DNA of 64,000 bases. Origin: Colius striatus. Taxonomy: Eukaryota; Chordata; Aves; Coliiformes; Coliidae. The translations under genes were made by a program, and so were the position numbers. The DNA lies in assembly GCF_028858725.1 (NCBI RefSeq), contig NC_084775.1, positions 16,848,597 through 16,912,596 of the forward strand, read 5' to 3'. Shown one piece after another: positions 50,166 through 60,403 of this stretch. The stretch's first letter is position 1; the number at the start of each line of letters is the position of its first letter. The notes beneath the pieces are model-generated. The model was not told where the DNA came from. It did not search any database and saw only the letters and a program-made list of their open reading frames with translations.

Positions 50166-51230
50166 TTGCCTTCCTCACTCACCTGGAGCTGAACCCTGGC
50201 AGCCTCTATGGGAGGGTTCATTATGGAGAATTGGGGGTTAGTTAGGAGGGTTGGGGTTAATTATGGAGAGTTGGGGGTTAATTAGGAGGGTGGAAGTTAA
50301 TTAGGAGGTTTAGGGGTTGATTAGTGGGGTTACTTAGGGTCCATCCTGGCAGGTATCACCTTCCTCTTCCTCACTCCCTTAGCAGTGGTTGTTCTGAGCA
50401 GGTTTAATCATGAGAGGACTGAGGGTTGGAGGTTAATTAGGAGGGTTGGAGGTTAAATTAGGAGGGTTGGAGGTTAATTAAGAGCACTGGGGGTTAATTG
50501 TGGGAAGGGGTTATCCCAGCAGACGTTGCCTTTCTCATCTTCTTCTTCCTCACCCTCCCTTAGAATCGCAGTGGTTGTTTTGAGGGGGTTAACCATGGGG
50601 GGACTGGGGGTTAGTTAGGGGCGTTGGAGGTTAATTAGGGGGATTGGAGGTTAATTAGGAGCACAGGGAGTTAATTCAGGGAAGGGGTTAATGATGGTTT
50701 ATCCCAGCAGACGTTGCCTTCCTCCTCCTCATCTTCTTCTTCCTCACCCTCCCTTAGAACCGCAGTTGTTCCAAGTGGGTTAATCATGGGGACACTGGGG
50801 GTTAGTTAGGGGGGCTGGAGGTTAATTAGGAGGGTTGGAGGTTAATTAGGAGCACACGGAGTTAATTGTGGGAAGGGGTTAATGATGGTTTATCCCAGCA
50901 GACGTTGCCTTCCTCATCTTCTTCTTCCTCACCCTCCCTTCGCAGCACTGCAGCAGTTCCAAGTGGGTTAATCATGGGGGGACTGAGGGTTAGTTAGGGG
51001 GCTGGAGGTTAATTAGGAGGGTTAGGTTAATTAGGAGCGCTGGAGGTTAATTGTGGGAAGGGGTTAATGATGGTTTATCCCAGCAGACGTTGCCTTCCTC
51101 CTCCTCTTCTTCCTCACCCTCCCTTCGCAGCACCGCAGCGGCCGTTCCCAGCGGGCTAACCACGAGCGGCGATGCGGCTTAATTAAAAGGGGGGGCTGTT
51201 AATTAAGGAGAGGCGCGGGTTAATGAGGGT
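50165..51230 (+). repeat. Tandem array of decayed copies of the C8orf82 acceptor and exon start
   Basis: Units of about 170-190 bp. Each holds GGAGGTTAATTAGGAGGGTT-like text, then ATCCCAGCAGACGTTGCCTT and CTTCTTCTTCCTCACCCTCC, at about 50512, 50701, 50892 and 51077. More diverged copies are at about 50170 (CTGGAGCTGAACCCTGGCAG) and 50343. The true junction at 51231 reads ATCCCGGCAGACGTGACCTT then CTTCTTCACGCGGCTGGAG. The copies keep the acceptor AG and roughly 60-70 bp of exon sequence but acquire an in-frame TAG. Confidence 0.85.
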
Positions 51231-51242
51231 CCATCCCGGCAG

Positions 51243-51749
51243 ACGTGACCTTCCTCACGTTCTTCTTCACGCGGCTGGAGCCGAACCGCAGCGGCCGCTA
51301 CGAGCGCGAATTCCCGTTCGTGTCCCGCTGCGGCGCGGAGCGCAACTTCCTGCGCTGCGAGCACAGACCCATCGTCTTCACCCGCCTCCTGCCCCCGGAC
51401 GCCTCCTCCTCAGCCTCCTCCTGCTCCCGCCGCGCCGTGCTGTCGTTCTGCGGCGGCGGGGAGCGGCTGGCCGTGCCGTTCCGGCCCGAGGCGCTGGTGA
51501 TGCTGCCGGAGAACGGGCGCTTGTACCACCCGGCGCCGGGCCGGGCGGGGGGCGCGGGGCCGGTGCGCTCGGCGCTGGCTCTGGAGTGGGGGGTCCCGCT
51601 TGGAGTACGAGCAGGGGCCGGAGCAGCCCCCGACTCACTTTTGGTGGGAGGGGAAGAGGTATCGGCTCACGGGGGAGCTGGTGGAGCTGCTGCGGGGAGG
51701 GGAAGGGGCGGGGGAGGCGGAGAGCGGCGGGGCCGCGGGGCGGGGGTGA
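51243..51749 (+). CDS. C8orf82: C8orf82 (UPF0598) terminal exon, frameshifted in this assembly
   Basis: Starts after CATCCCGGCAG and encodes DVTFLTFFFTRLEPNRSGRY, FPFVSRCGAERNFLRCEHRP, LSFCGGGERLAVPF and ENGRLYHPAPGRAGG, matching the UPF0598 family closely. The function of the family is not established. After SALALEW the conserved sequence continues in a different frame (LEYEQGPEQPPTHFWWEGKR, LTGELVELLR) and stops at TGA 51747-51749. One base too many in the G6 run at 51588-51593 explains the shift. ATTAAA at 51925-51930 is the likely polyadenylation signal. An alanine/serine-rich insert (ASSSASSCSRR) is not in the human protein. Confidence 0.92.
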
Positions 51750-51949
51750 GGCTTGGAGGGGGTGGGAAGGGGCATTGCATAGCCCCGGGCGAGGAGGAGG
51801 AGGAGGAGGAGGAGGCAGAGCTGGTGCTCAGCCACACCGTGTGGCTGATGCTGTGGTGAGGTGCCACAGCACCTGTGCCGGTGCCAGGGATGTGGGTGTT
51901 GTGTGTGGGTCCCCCCACTGTGATATTAAAGGTCTCTGGCAATTGAAAT

Positions 51950-52590
51950 GAGCCCAGAGGTGATGGGTGCCACTGCAGCAGTGTGGGTGCAGCTGTGGAG
52001 AGGTTGGTGCTGCTATGGTGAGGTTGGTGCAGCTGTGGTGGGTGACACGGTGCTACTGCCACAGTGTGGGTGTCCCCATGGGTGCTGCCACGGTGACAGT
52101 GTTGCTGCCACACTGTGGGTGCCACTGTGGTGATGTTGGCTGGTGTGTAGAGGGAAGGGAGGTTCTTCAGAGGGATGTGGCCATGGGCTGAGGTTGCCCG
52201 AGGGCAAGGAGCCAGCAGAGTGCCCAAGGGGGCAAGAAGGCCAGTGGCAGCCTGGCTGGGCTGAGCAGTGGGGTGGCAGCAGCCCCAGGGCAGGGATTGT
52301 CCCCTGTGCTGGGCCCTGGGGAGGCTGCAGCTCCAGGGCTGTGTCAGTGCTGGGCCCCTCACTCACTGCCACAGGGACACTGAGGGGCTGCAGCTCCAGG
52401 GCTGTGTCAGTGCTGGGCCCCTCACTCACTGCCACAGGGACACTGAGGGGCTGCAGCTCCAGGGCTGTGCTCAGTGCTGGCCCCTCACTCACTGCCACAG
52501 GGACACTGAGGGGCTGCAGCTCCAGGGCTGTGCTCAGTGCTGGGCCCCCTCACTCACTGCCACAGGGACACTGAGGGGCTGCAGGGAGAG
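51950..52590 (+). repeat. Two minisatellites downstream of C8orf82
   Basis: 51960-52140: imperfect GGTGCTGCCACGGTGACAG-like units. 52305-52585: about four copies of a 63-64 bp unit with GAGGGGCTGCAGCTCCAGGG and CTCACTCACTGCCACAGGGA. The intervening 52140-52300 is unique sequence with no gene seen. Confidence 0.85.
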
Positions 52591-52639
52591 GAGAAGATGC
52601 ACTGGGAAGCTCTGGGCTAAATGAGGGTACCTGAGGCAA

Positions 52640-53000
52640 AGGTTCAGTCTGCAGAGAACGAGGCTCAGAGGAGATCTGATCACTCTGACTCCCTGGCTGT
52701 GGCTGAGAGGGTCGGTCTCTGCTGCCAAGTTAAAAGCTACAGGCCAAGAGGAAAGGGGCTCAGGGTGCCCCAGGGGAGGTTGAGGCTGGAGCTGAGGCAG
52801 AACTGTTTCCCTGAGAGGGGTGTCAGCCCCTGTGCCAGGCTGCCCAGGGAGCTGGGGGAGTGCCCAGCCCTGGAGGGGTCCCAGAGCCATGGGGCTGAGG
52901 TGCTTGAGGGCCGTGGCTCAGTGGTGGCTGTGGCACTGTGGGGTCAGGGTTGGACTCCAGCAGCTCAAAGGGCTTTTCCATCTGTAATGATTCTCTGGTC
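52640..53000 (+). mobile_element. CR1 LINE 3' end, GC-rich subfamily
   Basis: Plus-orientation CR1: CTCAGAGGAGATCTGATCAC, AGAGGAAAGGGGCTCAGG, CCAGGCTGCCCAGGGAGCTG and CTCAAAGGGCTTTTCCATCT, ending TGATTCTCTGG. Nearly identical over about 150 bp to the copy at 59925-60235. Confidence 0.9.
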
Positions 53001-53240
53001 AGTGCCCTGTGTGCCAGAACAGCAGCCAGCTCTCTCCTTGGTCCATTAAAAGCAGAAGAGCTCCATCCCCTCCGCTGAGCTCTGCCACTTCCTCCTGCCA
53101 AGCATCCCAGGAGGACTTGGGTTAATCGGGCAAGGTGGGGTTGGCTTTAATGAACTCACCATAACCGAGTGGCACAGCCCAGAGCCCGGCACAGCGCCCC
53201 GAGGTGAAGCTTCCCTGGGGGGGGGATGCTACAAGCTGAA
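53001..53240. other. Short unique spacer
   Basis: Sequence between the CR1 and the LRRC14 remnant; no feature recognised apart from a poly-G run at about 53218-53225. Confidence 0.3.
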
Positions 53241-53760
53241 CTAGTCGATGGCTCCGTAGCGCTGGAGGCTGGTCGCCCACACAGCGTCTGCTCTACCCGC
53301 GCTCGCCAGCAGCCGGCACAGCTCCCGCTGCAGCGTGTGAAGGTTTTGGGGTCCCTCCCCCAGCGGGCAGCTTACCCCAGGAGCTGCCTGAGTCTCCCAG
53401 AAAGCCTGGAGGAGTACAAATCGAGTTCCTTGAGGGCAGGCAGGGCCCGGAGGTGAGCGGCCAAGCAGCGGATGCCGGCGTCCGTGCCCGGGGGCCGTGC
53501 GGCGCACGTCCAGGTTGCTGTAGGGCAGCTTGAGGCTGCGCAGCGCGGGGAAGCGGCCGAGGTGAGGCAGCACTTCGCACAGCCCCGCCAGCCCCAGGTT
53601 GTTGAAGCGTAAAACAACTCTGCGGACGGCAGCAGGCTCCAGGGAGTCCAGCAGGGAGACGACGGTGGAGACGGAGAGCTCCTCGGCGTGGAAGTCGCGG
53701 CAGAGCAGGCGCAGGGGGGCGCAGGGCGAGCGGAGGGCGGCGCGCAGCAATAGGGCACCC
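53241..53760 (-). pseudogene. LRRC14: LRRC14 (PRAME-like leucine-rich repeat protein), fragmentary and frameshifted
   Basis: Minus-strand exon 53376 to about 53760 encodes LLRAALRSPCAPLRLLCRDF, HAEELSVSTVVSLLDSLEPA, NNLGLAGLCEVLPHLGRFPA and LRSLKLPYSNLDVRR, then in another frame AGIRCLAAHLRALPALKELD and SSRLSGRLRQLLG before a donor GTAAGC. This matches the first LRR section of LRRC14, a PRAME-family protein linked to CUL2 and NF-kappaB control. The shift falls at a C5 run (G5 on plus, about 53489-53493) where one extra base explains it. Just downstream, 53241 to about 53330 encodes LQRELCRLLASAGRADAVWA and stops; this may be the true C-terminus, but the large middle LRR exon is absent. Either a collapsed assembly or a decayed gene. 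Orientation agrees with human 8q24.3. Confidence 0.72.
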
Positions 53761-54062
53761 CTAAGCCAGCCCCCATCAATAGGGCATCCTATAGCACCCC
53801 TAAGCCAGCCCCCATCAATAGGGCATCTTAGAGCACCCCTAACCCAGCCCTCTATCTATAGGGCATCCTATAGCACCTCTAATCCAGCCCCCCATCAATA
53901 GGGCACCCCACAGCACCCCTAGATCTGCACCTCATCAATAGGGTAACCCCCCTAACCCAGCCCTCTCTCAATAGGACATCCCATAGCACTCCTAACCCTA
54001 TCCCCCATTAATAGGGCACCCTATAGCACTCCTAACCCAGCTCCCCATCAATAGGGAACGCC
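53745..54062 (+). repeat. 39-bp minisatellite abutting the LRRC14 exon
   Basis: Units with CATCAATAGGGCATCCTATA and GCACCCCTAAGCCAGCCCCC, about eight copies, decaying to the right. Read on the minus strand, the unit contains GGCTTAGGGGTGCCCTATTG, which is also the acceptor and first bases of the LRRC14 exon. Confidence 0.85.
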
Positions 54063-54159
54063 AGGGCAGGACCCATGACCCACCCCTCTTAATGAGGGGT
54101 ACCCCCAGCACCCCATAAAGGAAGCCTACAGCAGGATCTCCAACACCCCCCTTCCCTCC

Positions 54160-55577
54160 CTGGGCCCCCCTGTGCTGCCCTCACACCCCTCGACCCCCCT
54201 CAGCTGCCCTCACCCCCCCCAATCCCCGGGGTCCCCTTCAGCTGCCCTCACCCCCCCCAATCCCCGAGGTCCCCTTCATCTGCCCTCAACCCCCCAATCC
54301 CCGAGGTCCCCTTCAGCTGCCCTCACGCCTCCCCAGTCCCCGGGGACCCCTCAGTTGCCCTGACTCCCCCCAATCCCCGAGGCCCCCCTCAGCTGCCCTC
54401 ACCCCCCCCAATCCCCGGCGCCCCCCTCAGCTGCCCTCACCCCCCCCAATCCCCGGCGTCCCCCTCAGCTGCCCTCACCCGCGCCCAATCTCCGGGGCCC
54501 CCTTCAGCTGCCCTCACGCCCCCCAATCCCTGAGGCCCCCCTCAGCTGCCCTCACCCCCACCAATCCCCGGCGTCCCCCTCAGCTGCCCTCACGCCCCCC
54601 CACTCCCCGAGGACCCCTCAGCTGCCCTCACGCCCCCTCAATCCCCGGGGTCCCCCTCAGCTGCCCTCACGCCCCCCAATCCCCGGGGTCCCCCTCAGCT
54701 GCCCTCACATCCCCCAATCCCCGGGGTCCCCCTCAGCTGCCCTCACGCCCCCCTAATCTCCGAGGCCCCCCTCAGCTGCCCTCACGCCCCCCCAATCTCC
54801 GGGGTCCCCTTCAGCTGCCCTCACGCCCCCCAGTCCCCGGGGACCCCTTAGCTGCCCTCACGCCCCCTCAATCCCCGGGGTCCCCCTCAGTTGCCCTCAC
54901 GCCCCCCAATCCCCGGGGTCCCCCTCAGCTGCCCTCACATCCCCCAATCCCCGGGGTCCCCCTCAGCTGCCCTCATGCCCCCCTAATCTCCGAGGCCCCC
55001 CTCAGCTGCCCTCACGCCCCCCCAATCTCCAGGGTCCCCTTCAGCTGCCCTCACGCCCCCCAGTCCCCGGGAACCCCTCAGCTGCCCTCACGCCCCCCCA
55101 ATCCCCGGGGTCCCCCTCAGCTGCCCTCACCCCCCCAATCCCTGAGGCCCCCCTCAGCTGCCCTCACACCCCCAATCCCCGGGGTCCCCCTCAGCTACCC
55201 TCACGCCCCCCCAATCCCCGAGGACCCCTCAGCTACCCTCACGCCCCCCAGTCCCCGGGGTCCCCCTCAGCTGCCCTCACACCCCCAATCCCCGGGGTCC
55301 CCCTCAGCTGCCCTCACGCCCCCCCAATCCCCGAGGACCCCTCAGCTACCCTCACGCCCCCCAATCCCCGGGGTCCCCCTCAGCTGCCCTCACACCCCCA
55401 ATCCCCGGGGTCCCCCTCAGCTGCCCTCACCCCCCCCAGTCCCCAGGGTCTCCCTCAGCTGCCCTCACGCCCCCCCAATCCCCGAGGACCCCTCAGCTAC
55501 CCTCACGCCCCCCCAATCCCCGGGGTCCCCCTCAGCTGCCCTCACGCCCCCCCAATCCCCGGGGTCCCCCTCAGCTC
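54160..55577 (+). repeat. 38-bp minisatellite, about 37 copies
   Basis: Unit GCTGCCCTCACGCCCCCCAA plus TCCCCGGGGTCCCCCTCA, with indels. It stops at the donor of the LRRC14 upstream exon, so it lies in the putative first intron of LRRC14. Confidence 0.95.
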
Positions 55578-55855
55578 ACCTCCCGCTTCCGCCGGATCCT
55601 TCACGGCCGCGCTTCCAGGCATGCGCACTGCACCCCGGCACCGCCCCTCCGCCAATCAGAGCGAGAGTTTCACCACGGAAGGCGGGCCCGGCGTCGTTAC
55701 TAGGTGCCGCCTGCGATCCTCGCCCGCCCATTGGCTGCGCCGTGTCTGTCATCGCTTCCTCCCTTCTTATTGGCTGAAGGGCGGCGGCAGCGGGAAGTTC
55801 GATCTGAGGCTCAGCGCGTTGGCAGCCCTGCACTGGCCTCTCTGCAGGTTGGGGG
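55578..55855. promoter_or_regulatory. Bidirectional CpG promoter with three CCAAT boxes
   Basis: CpG-rich. NF-Y type CCAAT boxes lie at 55652-55656 (plus), 55730-55734 and 55769-55773 (minus). On the minus strand an untranslated-looking exon ends at 55580 with donor GTGAGC (presumably LRRC14 exon 1). On the plus strand GCACTGGCCTCTCTGCAG is followed by GTTGGG, a possible first-exon donor for the plus-strand lectin-like gene. Neither transcript is proven. Confidence 0.6.
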
Positions 55856-55859
55856 GGGG

Positions 55860-58800
55860 GGAATAGTGGGGGCGTGGTCTGCTGAGGGGGAACTGGAGAC
55901 TGGCGGGGTTCTGAGGGGAAAAGCGCGGGCTTGGCGGAGTCTGCAGTGGAAAAGTGGAGGTTCGGTGGGGTTTTGAGGGCGAAAGTGGGGTTTTGATGGG
56001 GTTCTGAGGGGAAAAGTGGAGTTTTGAGAGGAAAAGTGGGGGGTTTGTGAATTTCTGAGGAACAAGTGGGAATTTGGAGGAGCTTGGAGGGGAAAAGTGG
56101 GGTTTGGTGGAGTGTTGAGGGGAAAAGTGGAGATTTGTGGGGTTCTGAGGGGAAAAGTGGGGGTTTGGTGGAGTGTTGAGGGGAAAAGTGTTTTTTTTTG
56201 TGGGGTTCTGAGGGGAATAAAGGTTTTTGTAGAGCTTTAAGGAGAAAAGAGTGGGGTTGGTTGTCTGCTGAGAGGGAACAGTGGAGATTGGTGGGGTTCT
56301 GAGGGGAAAAGTGGGGGTTTGGTGGAGTGTTGAGGGGAAAAGTGGGGATTTTGTGGGGTTCTGAGGGGAATAAAGGTTTTTGTAGAGCTTTAAGGAGAAA
56401 AGAGTGGGGTTGGTTGTCTGCTGAGGGGGAAAAGTGGAGATTGGTGGGGTTCTGAGGGGAAAAGTGGGGTTTTGGTGGAGTGTTGAGAAGAACAGTGGGT
56501 TTTACTGGAGTTTTGAGGGGAAAAGTGGGGGTTTGGTGCAGTTTTGAGGGGGAAAGAGGGGGTTTGGTGGAGTGTTGAGAAGAAAAGTGGTTTTTTGGTG
56601 TGGTTCTGAGGGGAATAAAGGTTTTTGTAGAGCTTTAAGGAGAAAAGAGTGGGGTTGGTGGTCTGCTGAGGGGGAACAGTGGAGATTGGTGGGGTTCTGA
56701 GGGGAAAAGTGGGGATTTGGTGGAGTCTGGAGTGGAAAGGTGGAGATTCAGTGGGTTTTTGAGGGCAAAGTGGGTTTTTAATGGGGTTCTGAGGGGAAAA
56801 GTGGAGTTTTGGTGGAGTTTTGAGAGGAAAAGTGAGGGGTTTTGTGAATTTCTGAGGAACAAGTGGGAATTTGGAGGAGCTTGGAGGGGAAAAGTGGGGA
56901 TTTGGTGGAGTGTTGAGGGGAAAAGTGTTTTTTTTGTGGGGTTCTGAGGGGAATAAAGGTTTTTGTAGAGCTTTAAGGAGAAAAGAGTGGGGTTGGTTGT
57001 CTGCTGAGGGGGAACAGTGGAGATTGGTGGGGTTCTGAGGGGAAAAGTGGGGGTTTGGTGGAGTGTTGAGGGGAAAAGTGTTTTTTTGTGGGGTTCTGAG
57101 GGGAATAAAGGTTTTTGTAGAGCTTTAAGGAGAAAAGAGTGGGGTTGGTTGTCTGCTGAGGGGGAACAGTGGAGATTGGTGGGGTTCTGAGGGGAAAAGT
57201 GGGGGTTTGGTGGAGTGTTGAGGGGAAAAGTGTTTTTTTGTGGGGTTCTGAGGGGAATAAAGGTTTTTGTAGAGCTTTAAGGAGAAAAGAGTGGGGTTGG
57301 TTGTCTGCTGAGGGGGAACAGTGGAGATTGGTGGGGTTCTGAGGGGAAAAGTGGGGATTTGGTGGAGTCTGGAGTGGAAAGGTGGAGGTTCAGTGGGTTT
57401 TCAGAGCGAAAGTGGGTTTTTGATGGGGTTCTGAGGGGAAAAGTGGGGTTTTGGTGGAGCGTTGAGGGGAAAAGTGGGGTTTTAGTGGAGTTTGGAGTGA
57501 AAAAGTGGCGATTTGGTGAATTTTTGAGGGTAAAAGGTTTTTGGTGTGGTTCTGAGGGGAAAAATGGGTTTTGGTGGAGTTTTAAGAAGAAAAGAGTGGG
57601 GTTGGTTGTCTGGTGAGGGGGAACAGTGGAGATTGGTGGGGTTCTGAGGGGAAAAGTGCGGGCTTGGTGGAGTCTGGAGTGGAAAAGTGGAGGTTCGGTG
57701 GGGTTTTGAGGGCAAAAGTGGGTTTTTGATGGGATTCTGAGGGGAAAAGTGGAGTTTTGGTGGAGTTTTGAGAGGAAAAGTTGGGGGTTTGTGAATTTCT
57801 GAGGAACAAGTGGGAATTTGGAGGAGCTTGGAGGAGAAAAGTGGGGGTTTCGTCGAGTTTTGAGGGGAAAAGTGGGGATTTTGTGGAGTGTTGAGAAGAA
57901 AAGGGGTTTTAGTGGAGTTCTGAGTGAAAAAGTGGCGATTTGGAGGATTTTTGAGGGTAAAAGTAAGTTTTTGGTGTGGTTCTGAGAGGAAAAATGGGTT
58001 TTGGCAGAGTTTTGAGGGCAACAGTGGGTTTTACTGGAGTTTTCAAATGAAAAGTGGGGATTTGGTGGAGTTTTGAGGGGAAAAGTGGTTTTTTTTTGTG
58101 GGGTTCTGAGGGGAATAAAGGTTTTTGTAGAGTTTTAAGGAGAAAAGAGTGGGGTTGGTTGTCTGCGGACGGAGAAAAGTGGAGATTTGTGGGGTTCTGA
58201 GGGGAAAAGTGGGGGTTTGGTGGAGTCTGGAGTGGAAAGGTGGAGGTTCAGTGGGGTTTTGAGGGCAAAAGTGGGTTTTTGATGGGGTTCTGAGGGGAAA
58301 AGTGGAGTTTTGGTGGAGTTTTCAGATGAAAAGTGGGTTTTTTTGTGGAGTGTTGAGAAGAACAGTGGGTTTTACTGGAGTTTGGAGTGAAAAAGTGGGG
58401 GTTTTGTGGAGTGTTGAGAAGAAAAGGGGTTTTAGTGGAGTTTGGAGTGAAAAAGTGGGGATTTGATGAATTTTTGAGAGTAAAAGTAGGGTTTTGGTGT
58501 GGATCTGAGGTGAAAATGAGTTTTTCTGGGGTTTTAAGGGGAAAAGTAAGGTTCTGGTGGAGTGTTGAGGGCAAAAGTGGGGTTTTGGTGAGATTCTGAG
58601 AGGAAAGAATTGGGTTTTGATGGTGTTGTGGGGAGAAAGTGGGATTGTGGTGTAGTCTTGAGAGGAAAACTGGGTTTTGGCAGAGTTTTGAGGGCAAAAG
58701 TGGGGGATTTGTGGACTTCTGAGGAACAAGTGGGAATTAGGAGGAGCTTTGAGGGGGAAAGTGAAGTTTTGGTGGAGTGTTGAGGGAAAAAGTGGGGTTT

Positions 58801-59885
58801 TGGTGGAGCTTGGAGTGAAAATTGGAGGTTCAATGGGTTTTTGAGGGCGAAAGTGGATTTTTGATGGGATTCTGAGGGGGAAAATGGATTTTTTTGTGGA
58901 GTTTTAAGTGGAAAAGTGGAGGTTTGAGAAGAAAAGTGGGGATTTGGTGGACTTAAGAGGAACAAGTGGGATTTTGGAGGAGCTTTGAGGGGAAAAGTGG
59001 AGTTTTGGTGGGGTTTTTAGATTAAAAGTGTGGGTTTGGTGTATTTTTAAGGGCAAATGTGGGATTTTGTGGACTTTGGAGTGGTAAAGTGTGGGTTTGG
59101 TGGATATTTGGGGCCAAAGCGGGGTGTCTTGTGGTTCTGAGGGAAAAAAGAGAGGGTTTGGTGGTCCACTGAAAGGAAAATGAGTTTTTGTGGAGTTTTA
59201 AGGGGAAAAGCGGGGTTTTGGTGGGGTTTTAAGATGAAAAATGCGGTTTTGGTGGAGTTTTCAGATGAAAAGTGGAGTTTTGGTGGAGTGTTGAGGGGAA
59301 AAGTGTGGTTTTAGTGGACCTTGGAGTGAAAAAGTGGAGATTTGGTGGATTTTTGAGGGCAAAAGTGGGTTTTTTGTGGGATTCTGAGGAGAAAAAGGGT
59401 TTTTTGTAGAGTTTTAAGGAGAAAAGAGGGGCGTTGGAGTTCTGCTGAGTTGGAAAAGATGCAGATTGGTGGGGTTCTGAGGCACCAGTGGGATTTTGGG
59501 GGAGCTTTGAGGGGAAAAGTGGAGTTTTGTTGGTGTTTTCAGATGACAAGTGTGGTTTTAGTGGAGTTTGGAGTGAAAAAGTGGGGGGTTGGTGGATATT
59601 TGAGGGCAAAAGTGGGTTTTTGATGGGGTTCTGAGGGGAAGATGGGTTTTTGTGGAGTGTTGAGGGGAAAAGTGGTGCTTTGGTGGGGTTCTGACAAAAA
59701 AGTTGGGCTTTGGTGTAGTTTTGAGGGGAAAAGTGAGCTTTTTGTGAGTTTTGAAGGGAAATGTTGGGGTTTGGTGGAGTTTTAAGGGGGAAAAAGTGGG
59801 ATTTTGGTGGAGTTCTGAGGGGAAAATTGGGGAGGTGATTTGAGGGGAAAAAAAAGTAGTGTTTTTGTGGTGGTGTTTGGACAAA
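55860..59885 (+). repeat. 4-kb purine-rich minisatellite with higher-order structure
   Basis: About 30-bp units of the form TTTGGTGGAGTTTTGAGGGG plus AAAAGTGGGG. A superimposed higher-order unit of about 150 bp, marked by AATAAAGGTTTTTGTAGAGC and AAAAGAGTGGGGTTGGTTGT, recurs near 56217, 56380, 56623, 56952, 57106 and 57257, with later variants. Runs of G are confined to the plus strand. No splice-bounded coding exon was recognised in it. Confidence 0.95.
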
Positions 59886-59924
59886 AAGATAGAATATTGG
59901 GGTTTTGGTGGTGAAATCTCTACC

Positions 59925-60235
59925 AGGAGGCTGCAGTGAGCTGGAGGTCGGTCTCTGCTCCCAGCTAGTGAGTGACGGGCCAAGAGGAAAGGGGCTCAGG
60001 GTGCCCCAGGGGAGGTTGAGGCGGGAGCTGAGGCAGAACTGTTTCCCTGAGAGGGGTGTCAGCCGCTGTGCCAGGCTGCCCAGGGAGCTGGGGGAGTGCC
60101 CAGCCCTGGAGGGACCCCGAAGCCCTGGAGCTGAGGTGCTGAGGGCTGTGGGTCAGTGGTAGCCGTGGCAGGGTGAGGGCTCAGGGCTGGGCTCCAGCAG
60201 CTCAAAGGGCTTTTCTAACCCAAATGATTCTGTGG
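59925..60235 (+). mobile_element. CR1 LINE 3' end next to a splice acceptor
   Basis: GGAGGCTGCAGTGAGCTGGA, AGAGGAAAGGGGCTCAGG, CCAGGCTGCCCAGGGAGCTG, then AAAGGGCTTTTCTAACCCAA and ATGATTCTGTGG, the canonical CR1 end. The lectin exon acceptor follows 14 bp later. Confidence 0.92.
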
Positions 60236-60249
60236 TTTGCTCCCTGCAG

Positions 60250-60403
60250 CTGTGGCATCATCACAGATGCCAGTCCTGGGTCGCTCAGCACCATCTGCTG
60301 CCACGGCCTCCGCGGCCGCTACGTCACCGTCACCATCCTGGGCCGGGAGGAGCAGTTCACTCTCTGTGAGGTCGAGGTCTACACTGTCCACCCCGAGCCA
60401 TGA
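60250..60403 (+). CDS. F-type lectin (fucolectin) domain, terminal exon
   Basis: Acceptor GCTCCCTGCAG, then 51 codons and TGA. Encodes CGIITDASPGSLSTICCHGL, RGRYVTVTILGREEQFTLCE and VEVYTVHPEP. The C-x(14)-C, GRYV-V-I-G and LtLCEVEV pattern is the C-terminal half of the fucolectin/FTP (F5/8-like) domain, which binds fucose in fish and amphibian lectins. AATAAA at 60503-60508 gives a short 3' UTR. Upstream exons were not seen; the space back to the CCAAT promoter is minisatellite. The fucose-contacting residues of the N-terminal half are not in this exon, so sugar binding cannot be judged. Whether the gene is whole elsewhere or only a remnant is open. Confidence 0.8.

Noticed and set aside
57359-59983. 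Repeat-encoded frames (Trp/Phe/Gly/Lys-rich plus, Pro/Thr/His-rich minus)
   Set aside because: Products of the 30-bp minisatellite; complementary frames open at once.
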